A stretch of 64,000 nucleotides of DNA from assembly GCF_001641125.1 (NCBI RefSeq), contig NZ_LWLP01000001.1, forward strand, positions 1,065,835-1,129,834. Reading direction: 5' to 3'. Shown piece after piece: positions 42,716 through 50,153 of this stretch. The notes under the pieces are model-generated. The model made no database searches. It saw nothing but the letters and a program-made list of their open reading frames with translations, and was not told where the DNA came from. The position numbers and the translations under genes are program-made. The stretch comes from Arthrobacter sp. OY3WO11. Its GTDB lineage: Bacteria; Actinomycetota; Actinomycetes; Actinomycetales; Micrococcaceae. How positions within the stretch are numbered: the stretch's first letter is position 1; each line of letters starts with the position of its first letter.

Positions 42716-43855
42716 GTGAACCTTTCCGGAAACGTGGGCCCCCACCCGCACAACCTCGAAGTGCAGGACCTAAACAGCTTCGACCGGCTGGTCAGCGCCG
42801 GCGCGGTGGACATGCATGGCTGGCACGCGCAGTCCCTTGACCTTCGGGGGAGGACCGACGCCTTGCAGCGCCTGCACGTGGAGGGCGCGATCTTCCTGGG
42901 CTGCACGTTCGATGACGGGGTGGAGGACCTGCTGCGGCGACGGGGAGCGCTGATCTTCCCGCGGCTGGAGACCGTGCCCTTCAACCCCTACCGGGCCGCC
43001 TTGTACTCGCCCCAGGAACTGTACGCCGGGCTGCCCGACGCACCGTACGAAGCCCTTCCGGACGCCCGGATCTACCAGTGGAGCATCCAGTCCGGCATGC
43101 GGCACCGGCTGGACGCCACCCTGGCTTCAGCGCTGCACGACCACGCCATCGGCGATGCCCTGGACGAAGTGACCCGGACGGGCCCGTTCCACGGCCGGGC
43201 CATGGTGGGTGTCATGGGCGGGCACGCCGCGCAGCGCGGCAGCAGCGGGTTTGCGCAGGCTGCCCTGCTGGGGAGGCTCCTCGCCCGGGACGGTCACGTG
43301 GTGGCCACCGGCGGGGGACCGGGGGCCATGGAGGCGGCCAACCTCGGCGCGTACCTCAGTGAAGTGGACGACGACGGCGTGCAGGCTGCGCTGGACATCC
43401 TCGCTTCAATCCCCGGCTTCCGTCCCTCGGTGTCCGCGTGGGCGCGGGCGGCGGCGTCCGTCGTCGAACGCTTTCCCGGCGGGACGCCGTCGCTCGGGAT
43501 CCCCACCTGGTTCTACGGGCACGAGCCGCCCAACTACTTCGCCACGCACATCGCAAAATACTTTGCCAACGCCATCCGTGAAGCGATCCTGCTGGAACTG
43601 TGCACGGGTGGCATCGTGTTCCTGCCCGGGGCTGCCGGGACCGTCCAGGAGATCTTCCAGGATGCGTGCGAAAACTACTACGGGGCGCGGGAGAAGGTGA
43701 CTCCCATGGTGCTGGTGGGCCGGGACCACTGGGAGCGCCAGTACCCGGCCTGGCCCATGCTGCAAAGCCTGGCGGCCGGCCGGCCTATGGAGGACCGGAT
43801 TTTCCTGGTGGACACTGTCCAGGAGGCGGTGGAGGTGCTGCGGCTGTCCCCCTAA
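42716..43855 (+). CDS. LOG-family Rossmann-fold nucleotide-binding protein
   Basis: A 379-residue protein related to LOG phosphoribohydrolases and lysine-decarboxylase-like Rossmann proteins. The nucleotide-binding half has VGVMGGHAAQRGSSGFAQAA, then HVVATGGGPGAMEAANLGAY and GIVFLPGAAGTVQEIFQDAC. Canonical LOG enzymes carry PGGxGTxxE; here it reads PGAAGTVQE, keeping Gly-Thr and Glu but losing the second Gly. The first 130 residues are an additional domain not found in the short cytokinin-activating LOGs. It could hydrolyse a nucleotide 5'-monophosphate or only bind it. The GTG start probably belongs to a leaderless mRNA. Confidence 0.78.
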   Translation: MNLSGNVGPHPHNLEVQDLNSFDRLVSAGAVDMHGWHAQSLDLRGRTDALQRLHVEGAIFLGCTFDDGVEDLLRRRGALIFPRLETVPFNPYRAALYSPQELYAGLPDAPYEALPDARIYQWSIQSGMRHRLDATLASALHDHAIGDALDEVTRTGPFHGRAMVGVMGGHAAQRGSSGFAQAALLGRLLARDGHVVATGGGPGAMEAANLGAYLSEVDDDGVQAALDILASIPGFRPSVSAWARAAASVVERFPGGTPSLGIPTWFYGHEPPNYFATHIAKYFANAIREAILLELCTGGIVFLPGAAGTVQEIFQDACENYYGAREKVTPMVLVGRDHWERQYPAWPMLQSLAAGRPMEDRIFLVDTVQEAVEVLRLSP

Positions 43856-43875
43856 GCCGTGGAGCAGCCGGGCGG

Positions 43876-44808
43876 TCAGAGATCCTTCCGGCACTGTGCC
43901 TTGCTGAGCTCGTAGAGCCCGTTGAGGTCCCCGGCGGACAGTCCCTCAGGGGTGCCGATCTCGGGATACATCAGCTGGGTGGGGTCGTCCACATGGTCGA
44001 GGCCCATCACGTGGCTGAGCTCATGCAGGATCACCGCGCGGGCGTACAGGTGGCCGTCGGGGTTCAGCAGTTCATCGGCGATCTGCGGCGCGTCCAGGTC
44101 CAGGCCGCCGGTGACGAAGGCCTTGGGGCCGTCGTCGTAACTGAAATGGGTGCTGCCCCCGGTGCCGATCACCTTGCCCTTGAGCTGCGGAGCCACCTCC
44201 GGTGTTGTCCAGGCGATGAGCAGCGGCGCCCAGCGCTCGCCGTAGGCCTCGGGCTGGTACGGCGGACGTTGGGGGGAGGGCTGCTCCGCGGTGGTGCCGT
44301 CGTAGATGAACCGGATGCCGGTGGCGGCGGAGATGGTGGCGATGGATTCGGTGACCAGCTGCTGCGAGCCGGCCGGTGCAAGATCGTCATTGATGACATA
44401 GTGCAGTGGCCTGCAGGGGGAATACCCTACCGGGCTGCCGTCCCCGTTGACGGCGAGGAAGCGGTAGGAATCGCTGCCCAGCGGCGGAGGGTTTGCGGCG
44501 GCCAGGGGAGCGTCCGACTCCTCCATGCCCGGGGGAGGCGCACCCAGCCGGCCTTCGGCCCGGGGCGCCTGGCCCGCTTCCCCTGCTGTGCCCGGATCCT
44601 GCTGCCCGGCGGACTGCCCGTTTCCCGGGCCGATCCGCACATCCAGCAGCTCTTTGAAGCGCGGGTCATTCAGTGCCAGTGCTGCTCCGAACACAGCGCC
44701 CGCGGTCAGCGCGGCGGTGAGCAAAAGCTCCACGCCCCGGCGCACGCCCAGGCGGGCTTTGGTCCCCGCATGGCGCGACGGCGCGCGGCGCGGCGGCCGG
44801 TCTTCCAC
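43876..44808 (-). CDS. Matrixin-like zinc metalloprotease, membrane-anchored
   Basis: About 310 residues. A basic N-terminus (RRGVELLLTAALTAGAVFGA) gives a single membrane anchor, followed by a Pro/Gly-rich linker to about residue 110. The catalytic domain ends with HELSHVMGLDH at about 261-271, the HExxHxxGxxH zinc motif of metzincins, and MYPE as the Met-turn further on. The start is a GTG at 44808 that shares one base with the stop of the VIT1 gene, so translation is coupled; no ATG is available. It would cleave proteins at the outer membrane face. Substrate unknown. Confidence 0.8.
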   Translation of the reverse strand: MEDRPPRRAPSRHAGTKARLGVRRGVELLLTAALTAGAVFGAALALNDPRFKELLDVRIGPGNGQSAGQQDPGTAGEAGQAPRAEGRLGAPPPGMEESDAPLAAANPPPLGSDSYRFLAVNGDGSPVGYSPCRPLHYVINDDLAPAGSQQLVTESIATISAATGIRFIYDGTTAEQPSPQRPPYQPEAYGERWAPLLIAWTTPEVAPQLKGKVIGTGGSTHFSYDDGPKAFVTGGLDLDAPQIADELLNPDGHLYARAVILHELSHVMGLDHVDDPTQLMYPEIGTPEGLSAGDLNGLYELSKAQCRKDL

Positions 44809-45980
44809 TAGCCCACAACTGTGCCGAAGGCCAGCCCCAGCAGGTAGGTGATGGCCGCAGCGCCCAGGCCGATGGCCAGCTGGCGGAGTCCACGCGTCAG
44901 CGGTGACGTGCCGGAGAGCAGGCCCACCGTGGCGCCGGTGACCAGGAGGGCGAGGCCCACCAGAATGCCCGCCGCTACCAGGGCAGCGGCGCCGGTCAGG
45001 CCAAACAGGAACGGCAGGATAGGCACGATCGCACCGGAGGCGAAGAAGCAGAAGCTGGACAGGGCAGCACCCCACGCGGTCCCCACGGCTTCATGCTGGT
45101 CCTCGACGTCGGGCAGGTCCGGCTGCAGCGACAGGCTGGGATCGCAGTCGCAGGGCAGCAGCCCCATCCGTTCGGCCACCCGGTGCTCGGCTGCCTCCTG
45201 GGTCATGCCCCGGGCCAGATACACCAGCAGCAGTTCATTGTGTTCGAGGTCCAGCTTGGGGGCCGCCAGCAAGGTCACCTGGGTGGGGCGCGTTGCCGCG
45301 AGCAGTTCACGCTGGGACCTGACTGAGATAAACTCGCCGGCGCCCATGGACATGGCCCCGGCCAGCAGCCCCGCGATGCCGCTGAGCAGCACCACACTGC
45401 TGGCGACGCCGGACGCGGCCATGCCCATCACCAGGGACAGGTTGCTGACCAGGCCGTCATTGGCGCCGAACACGGCGGCACGGAACGTTCCCGCCAGGCG
45501 GTTGCGTCCCCGGGTTGCCAGTCCGCGGACCACTTCCTCGTGGATCTGCTCGTCCGCCGCCATCGCATCCGTGGCGTTGGGGTCCTTGGCATAAGGGGAG
45601 CGGCCTTCTGCGCGCTGGGCCAGGGCCAGCACAAACACCGACCCGAAGTGGCGGGCCAGGAACCCCAGCATCCGGCTGCGCAGCGATGCACGCCGGGGCT
45701 TGCCGGCACGCTCACCCAGCAGTCCCAGCCAGTGTGCTTCGTGGCGGCCCTCGGCTTCGGCCAGAGCCAGGAGGATGTCACGCTCTTCGCCTTGGCGGTT
45801 CTGCGCCAGGTCCCGGTAGACGGCGGCTTCCGCCCGTTCGTCCGCGAGGTACTGCCGCCACCGCTTGACGTCCGACGGCGAGGGCTGGGCCTGCTGCCGG
45901 GCGCCGGCTGGTTCCTGGGGTGCTGCAGGTTGCGACGCTTGCGGCATGGCGTGGCGGTTGAACTTGGCGTGCTGAGACAC
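44808..45980 (-). CDS. Ferritin-like/VIT1-CCC1 fusion metal transporter
   Basis: A 390-residue protein. Residues about 25-150 form a rubrerythrin-like four-helix bundle with metal-ligand motifs RWRQYLADERAEAAVYRDLA, EAEGRHEAHWLGLLGE and DEQIHEEVVRGL. Residues 165-390 are the VIT1/CCC1 membrane domain (FRAAVFGANDGLVSNLSLVM, AGAMSMGAGEFISVRSQREL), which in yeast and plants moves Fe2+ or Mn2+ into vacuoles. The fused ferritin-like domain probably binds or oxidises iron for export. GTG 45980 is chosen for the AGGAG close upstream. The matrixin gene follows directly. Confidence 0.87.
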   Translation of the reverse strand: MSQHAKFNRHAMPQASQPAAPQEPAGARQQAQPSPSDVKRWRQYLADERAEAAVYRDLAQNRQGEERDILLALAEAEGRHEAHWLGLLGERAGKPRRASLRSRMLGFLARHFGSVFVLALAQRAEGRSPYAKDPNATDAMAADEQIHEEVVRGLATRGRNRLAGTFRAAVFGANDGLVSNLSLVMGMAASGVASSVVLLSGIAGLLAGAMSMGAGEFISVRSQRELLAATRPTQVTLLAAPKLDLEHNELLLVYLARGMTQEAAEHRVAERMGLLPCDCDPSLSLQPDLPDVEDQHEAVGTAWGAALSSFCFFASGAIVPILPFLFGLTGAAALVAAGILVGLALLVTGATVGLLSGTSPLTRGLRQLAIGLGAAAITYLLGLAFGTVVG

Positions 45981-46039
45981 GGAAACTCCTGGGCTGGATG
46001 AGGCATGGTGCGGCCCCATTGCAGTGCAAGCTTACTGCG

Positions 46040-46055
46040 AAAATCCGCGGATTTT
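46040..46055. promoter_or_regulatory. AT/GC palindrome between divergent genes
   Basis: AAAATCCGCGGATTTT is a perfect 16-bp palindrome in the gap between the VIT1 gene and the small acidic gene, placed like an operator for the VIT1 promoter. Confidence 0.4.
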
Positions 46056-46129
46056 TGGCCGGTCAGCCTCCCTCGGATATTTCGGTGCGCCTTAACCCGG
46101 GCGGGATCTTTAGGTCCCGCGGCGCGCTA

Positions 46130-46158
46130 TTGACCCCTCTGCGGTGCGGTGCTGTGAT
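46130..46158 (+). promoter_or_regulatory. Promoter of the small acidic protein gene
   Basis: TTGACC (46130-46135) and TGTGAT (46153-46158) with a 17-bp spacer; the start codon is about 65 bp further on. Confidence 0.4.
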
Positions 46159-46223
46159 GAAGGTGTGGCGCGGCCAGCGCCCTCACTGAAAGAGCACGTC
46201 AGGCGAACAAACGGAGGTTCAAC

Positions 46224-46451
46224 ATGAGCACCACCGGACAGCACCCGGACATGCCGCACCTGGATGCCGTAGAGGCGGATCCCGCCTATGACTACGCCGA
46301 GGATGCACCGGTAGTTGAGGACGACTGGGACACCGAGGACGAACTCCTGGACGAGGAGGAGCCGGTGGTCCAGGTGCCTCCCGTCGTGGTCGACGCCGAG
46401 GACCGCGTGGTCCCGCTGGATGACCCTGACGAGGTCCGCGAAACCGGCTAG
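46224..46451 (+). CDS. Small highly acidic protein
   Basis: A 75-residue protein, very rich in Asp and Glu (DYAEDAPVVEDDWDTEDELL followed by DEEEPVVQVP), with no Cys, Lys or hydrophobic core, so probably disordered. GGAGG lies seven bases before the ATG and a promoter and terminator flank it, so it is a genuine single-gene unit. I do not recognise a family. It could bind cations or mimic nucleic acid charge, but nothing in the sequence shows this. Confidence 0.65.
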   Translation: MSTTGQHPDMPHLDAVEADPAYDYAEDAPVVEDDWDTEDELLDEEEPVVQVPPVVVDAEDRVVPLDDPDEVRETG

Positions 46452-46465
46452 GAGACCACGACACA

Positions 46466-46519
46466 ACGACGGCGGCACCTCACCTTCGCTGGAAAGCGAA
46501 GGGGAGGTGCCGCCGTCGT
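46466..46519. terminator. Bidirectional terminator, 25-bp stem
   Basis: The arms 46466-46490 and 46495-46519 are complementary at 24 of 25 positions around the loop GGAA. It separates the acidic gene from the convergent symporter gene. Confidence 0.8.
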
Positions 46520-46551
46520 GCCCTGCTCGTGCTGTTCTACCCTGCCGGGGC

Positions 46552-48069
46552 CTAGCGGGCAGCGGAGGGAAGGGGCGATTCTTCCGCGGCCTGCCCGGCC
46601 ACGCGGCGCTGCCAGTTGCGCATAACCTGCGGGTCGGTTGGTTTGGTCAGCAGGGAAACCGCGACGTAGACCAGGGCGGAGGCCAGCAGGCCGTAGTAGA
46701 TGGGCTCGTTGGCGTAGATGCCTTCCAGCGGTGCCTCGGCGTTGATTTCCAGGATGATCATGGTGCCCAGCGTCACCACGGAACCCACAGCCATGGATGC
46801 TGCCGCGGCGATGCCCGTACCGCGCTTCCAGACCAGTCCGCCGAGGATCGCCACGAGGAGGCCGCCCACCAGGATGTCGTAGGCAATGGTCAGGGCTGCC
46901 ACGACGTCCTTGGTGATGATGGCGATGACGATCGCGATGATTCCCAGGGCAAGGACCCAGATGCGGTTGGCCTTGACGTCGTGCTCAGGGTTGTCCGAGT
47001 CCTCCGTGTTGACGTCCTTGCCGAACCAGCTGGCAACGAACGGCAGGACGTCGGCCCGGGCCACGGTTGCGGCGGCGATGAGGGCGCCCGACGCGGTGGA
47101 CATCATCGCTGCCACCGCTGCTGCCAGGACCAGCCCGCCGATGCCGACGGGCAGCAGGGTCTGGGCTACCTCGGCGTAGACGTCGTCCTTGACTGCGATG
47201 TCAATGCCGGAGAGGGCCACGCTGGCGGCCATGCCGATCAGGGCGCCGGCAACTCCGTAAAGGATGCAGTAGATGCCTGCGGTGGCGCCGCCCCAGCGTG
47301 CCACGGTGGGCGTTTTCGCCGTGAAGATGCGCTGCCAGATGTCCTGGCCGATCAGCAGGCCCAGGGTGTAGACGACGAAGTAGGTGATGATCGTCTGGAC
47401 GCCGATGCCGTCAATCTGGAAGAAACTCTCGTCCACACGGCTGCGGATGCCCTCAAAGCCGCCCGCTGCGTTGAGCGTGAAGGGCAGCATCAGGAAGAAG
47501 ATGCCCACGGTCTTGATGATGAACTGCACCTGGTCGGCCAGGGTAATGGACCACATGCCGCCCACTGTGGAGTAGACCAGCACGATGGCTCCGCCAACGG
47601 CGATCGCGATCGCCCGCTCCCAGTCGAAGAGCACCACGAAGATGGTGGCGTAGGCGCCGGTGGACGTGGCGCACAGCATCAGCGTGTAGGCGAGCATCAC
47701 AATCCCGGAGGCCTCCGTGGCCCTGCTGCCGTAGCGCAGGGTGAGCATCTGGGAGACCGTGTAGATCTTCAGCTTTTGGATGGTCCCGGCAAAGAGGAGG
47801 CTCAGCAGCAGGACGCCGGCTCCGATGGCCACCACCAGCCACATGCCGGAGATGCCGAACTTGTAGCCGAGGCCCACGCCGCCCACGGTGGAGGCGCCGC
47901 CCAGGACGACGGCGGCCATGGTTCCGGTATAGAGGAAGGGGCCGAGGCGGCGGCCGGCAACCAGGAAGTCGCTGTTGTTCTTGGTACGGGACTTGCCCCA
48001 CCAGCCGAAGGCCAGCATCGCGAGCAGGTACACCACCACGATGGCGATGTTGATGAAACTTGCATCCAT
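46552..48069 (-). CDS. Sodium:solute symporter (SSS family)
   Basis: A 505-residue transporter of about 13 helices: SFINIAIVVVYLLAMLAFGW at the N-terminus, FLVAGRRLGPFLYTGTMAAV followed by VLGGASTVGG (the SSS core and sodium site), YSTVGGMWSITLADQVQFII and MMSTASGALIAAATVARADV (signature near helix 8-9). It imports a small solute with Na+. It is divergent from the XRE-cupin gene and shares an operator-like sequence with the ureohydrolase promoter, so a polyamine or guanidino compound is a likely substrate. The promoter seems to be TTGTTG-17-GAGAAT on the minus strand from 48189. Confidence 0.87.
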   Translation of the reverse strand: MDASFINIAIVVVYLLAMLAFGWWGKSRTKNNSDFLVAGRRLGPFLYTGTMAAVVLGGASTVGGVGLGYKFGISGMWLVVAIGAGVLLLSLLFAGTIQKLKIYTVSQMLTLRYGSRATEASGIVMLAYTLMLCATSTGAYATIFVVLFDWERAIAIAVGGAIVLVYSTVGGMWSITLADQVQFIIKTVGIFFLMLPFTLNAAGGFEGIRSRVDESFFQIDGIGVQTIITYFVVYTLGLLIGQDIWQRIFTAKTPTVARWGGATAGIYCILYGVAGALIGMAASVALSGIDIAVKDDVYAEVAQTLLPVGIGGLVLAAAVAAMMSTASGALIAAATVARADVLPFVASWFGKDVNTEDSDNPEHDVKANRIWVLALGIIAIVIAIITKDVVAALTIAYDILVGGLLVAILGGLVWKRGTGIAAAASMAVGSVVTLGTMIILEINAEAPLEGIYANEPIYYGLLASALVYVAVSLLTKPTDPQVMRNWQRRVAGQAAEESPLPSAAR

Positions 48070-48171
48070 GTTGGGCTCCTTGGAGCGTGTTGGCAGCGTG
48101 GCGCACGCCGGAAATAAGGTGGACCGGGCGCCGCTGCAGGATTTGGGGGAGTGAGGGGGGATTCTCAGCTA

Positions 48172-48190
48172 TTGCTCTATAGGCAACAAG
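48172..48190. promoter_or_regulatory. XRE-cupin operator candidate, symporter promoter
   Basis: TTGCTCTATAGGCAACAAG shares TGCTC-N2-T-N-GGCAACAAG with the sequence at 49013-49031 and overlaps the symporter's predicted -35 box. Confidence 0.5.
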
Positions 48191-48294
48191 TGTTTCCAAA
48201 GCGTAGGCTGTGACGGTGATAACAGTCAAGACAACGCCGGGCCCCGGGCCACGCGTGCAATGAGGCGTCACAGAAGGGGCCGGCCACTAGTATT

Positions 48295-48309
48295 GCTCCA
48301 AAGTGGAGC
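48295..48309. promoter_or_regulatory. Short dyad before the XRE-cupin gene
   Basis: GCTCCA AAG TGGAGC, 29 bp before the start codon, could be an autoregulatory site. Confidence 0.3.
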
Positions 48310-48337
48310 CGGGCTGCCGGCCATGAAAGGTTCGTAG

Positions 48338-48913
48338 ATGAAGGCACTGCCAGTTGAGCCGAGCAACGTTCCAGTGGCCATCGGCTCGAGGATCCGGGCC
48401 GCCCGGCAGTCGCAGCGGTTGACTATTGAGCAGGTTGCTGACGCGACGGGGCTGACCAAGGGATTCCTCAGCAGGGTGGAGCGCGACCTTACGTCCCCGT
48501 CCGTGGCCTCCCTGGTCACGCTGTGCCAGGTCCTCTCGGTCTCCGTCGGCGACCTGTTTGCGGCGCCCGAGACGCACCTGACCAAGCGCAATGACGGGCC
48601 GCGGATCTCGCTGGGCGGCCAGGGCATCGTGGAGCGGCTCCTCACGGCGCGTTCAGAACGTCGCGTCCAGATCATCCAGGCCTGCATCGAGCCGCACGGC
48701 CGTGGCGAATCCGAGCTCTACGCTGTGGACTGCGACGTTGACGTCCTCCATGTGATCAAGGGCAACATCCGGCTGATCCTCACCAACGAGGAATACGACC
48801 TCAGTGCCGGGGACACCGTCACCTTCCCCGGCCGTGAGCCGCACACCTGGATCAACCCCACCGACAAGCCCGTTGAGGTTCTGTGGGTCCTGGTGCCGGC
48901 CGCCAGCCGGTAA
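48338..48913 (+). CDS. XRE-family regulator with cupin domain
   Basis: A 191-residue regulator. Residues 10-65 form the XRE helix-turn-helix (GSRIRAARQSQRLTIEQVAD, then GLTKGFLSRVERDLTSPSVA). Residues 110-190 form a cupin_2 effector domain (VLHVIKGNIRLILTNEEYDL, then AGDTVTFPGREPHTWINPTD). This architecture is known from PuuR-like repressors of polyamine degradation, which fits the agmatinase-type gene behind it. It probably senses the substrate of this cluster and controls the symporter and ureohydrolase promoters. Confidence 0.88.
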   Translation: MKALPVEPSNVPVAIGSRIRAARQSQRLTIEQVADATGLTKGFLSRVERDLTSPSVASLVTLCQVLSVSVGDLFAAPETHLTKRNDGPRISLGGQGIVERLLTARSERRVQIIQACIEPHGRGESELYAVDCDVDVLHVIKGNIRLILTNEEYDLSAGDTVTFPGREPHTWINPTDKPVEVLWVLVPAASR

Positions 48914-48927
48914 CTCCCGCCAAAGTA

Positions 48928-48977
48928 GGTAGCGGTAAGTGTCGTTATGAGCGCTCATAACGACACTTAGTGCTACC
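48928..48977. repeat. 50-bp near-perfect palindrome
   Basis: AAGTGTCGTTATGAGC (48937-48952) and GCTCATAACGACACTT (48953-48968) form a perfect 32-bp palindrome with no spacer. GGTAGC/GCTACC (48928-48933/48972-48977) extends it after a short mismatch. It lies between the XRE-cupin stop and the ureohydrolase promoter, so it is a terminator or an intergenic palindromic repeat. Confidence 0.7.
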
Positions 48978-49012
48978 CAGTTGCGGCCAGCTGCTGGCTT
49001 AGTAAACATATG

Positions 49013-49040
49013 ATGCTCATTGGGCAACAAGCTGTATGAT
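49013..49040 (+). promoter_or_regulatory. XRE-cupin operator candidate and -10 box, ureohydrolase promoter
   Basis: ATGCTCATTGGGCAACAAG (49013-49031), 14 of 19 positions identical to 48172-48190, directly precedes the -10 box TATGAT (49035-49040). Confidence 0.5.
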
Positions 49041-49084
49041 GGCAATCACAACAGTCCCTCAACTCCTCGAAGGAGAGGCCTCCA

Positions 49085-50149
49085 TTGGAAGAGCTGCGCA
49101 TCGAAGCCAACGGCAACCTTGGCCCCATCGATTCATCCCGGATTCCCCGTTACGCGGGAGCTGCCACCTATGCCCGCCTTCCCCGCCTGGACCAGGTGGC
49201 CAAGGCCGATGTCACGGTGGTGGGCGTGCCCTTCGATTCCGGCGTCTCCTACCGCCCGGGTGCCCGCTTCGGCGCCAACCACGTCCGTGAAGCAAGCCGG
49301 CTGCTGCGCCCGTACAACCCGGCATGGGACGTCAGCCCCTTCGAGAACATCCAGGTAGCCGACGCCGGGGACATGGCCGTCAACCCGTTCAACATCAACG
49401 AGGCCATCGAAACCATCCAGCAGAACGCCCTGGACCTCACGGCGGGCGGCGGCAAACTGGTGACCCTGGGCGGTGACCACACCATCGCTTTGCCGCTCCT
49501 CCGCGCCGCTGCCGAGCGTGCCGGCGGGCCCATCGCCATGCTGCACTTTGATGCGCACCTGGATACCTGGGACACCTACTTCGGGGCCGAGTACACGCAC
49601 GGCACCCCGTTCCGCCGGGCCGTCGAGGAAGGCATCCTGGACACGGAAGCCATCAGCCACATCGGCACCCGCGGCCCCCTCTACGGCAAAAAGGACCTCG
49701 ACGACGACCATCGCTTCGGGTTCGGCATCGTCACCTCTGCCGACGTCTACTACCAGGGCGTCCTGGAAACCGTGGCCAAGGTCCGTGACCGGATCGGCAA
49801 CCGCCCGCTGTACATCTCCGTTGACATCGACGTCCTGGACCCCGCCCACGCCCCGGGCACCGGCACCCCCGAAGCGGGCGGCATCACCAGCCGCGAGCTG
49901 CTGGAAATCATCCGCGGCTTCCGTGGCATGAACCTCGTGGGAGCGGACATCGTGGAGGTGGCCCCCGCCTACGACCACGCCGAGATTACCGGCGTGGCCG
50001 CCAGCCATGTCGCCTACGAACTGGTCACCCTGATGGCCGACAACGCCGTGCCAGGCGACCGCTTCGGAACGGCCAACGGTTACGCCGCCCAGGCCCTCGG
50101 CCAGGAATCCCGCCGCCCGGCAGGCTTCGCCCCGGCAGGCAAGGAGTAG
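49085..50149 (+). CDS. Ureohydrolase (agmatinase/guanidinobutyrase type)
   Basis: A 354-residue arginase-superfamily enzyme that removes urea from a guanidino compound using two Mn2+ ions. The metal-binding motifs are all present: [10 protein letters not shown] (about 130), [13 protein letters not shown] (about 158-170) and [20 protein letters not shown] (about 247-266). Starting TTG 49085 is preceded by AAGGAGAGG. It is followed after 4 bp by a ThDP enzyme gene. Such enzymes may act on agmatine, guanidinobutyrate or guanidinopropionate; the partner decarboxylase makes guanidinobutyrate attractive, as inference. Confidence 0.88.
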   Translation: MEELRIEANGNLGPIDSSRIPRYAGAATYARLPRLDQVAKADVTVVGVPFDSGVSYRPGARFGANHVREASRLLRPYNPAWDVSPFENIQVADAGDMAVNPFNINEAIETIQQNALDLTAGGGKLVTLGGDHTIALPLLRAAAERAGGPIAMLHFDAHLDTWDTYFGAEYTHGTPFRRAVEEGILDTEAISHIGTRGPLYGKKDLDDDHRFGFGIVTSADVYYQGVLETVAKVRDRIGNRPLYISVDIDVLDPAHAPGTGTPEAGGITSRELLEIIRGFRGMNLVGADIVEVAPAYDHAEITGVAASHVAYELVTLMADNAVPGDRFGTANGYAAQALGQESRRPAGFAPAGKE

Positions 50150-50153
50150 CCGG

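Noticed and set aside
43876..45075. Longer matrixin frame starting at 45075
   Set aside because: The first 89 codons overlap the VIT1 gene and have no protein character; the GTG at 44808 fits a coupled start.
46315..48117. 600-codon plus-strand frame across the symporter gene
   Set aside because: Rich in Gly, Asp and His without motifs; antisense shadow of the SSS gene.
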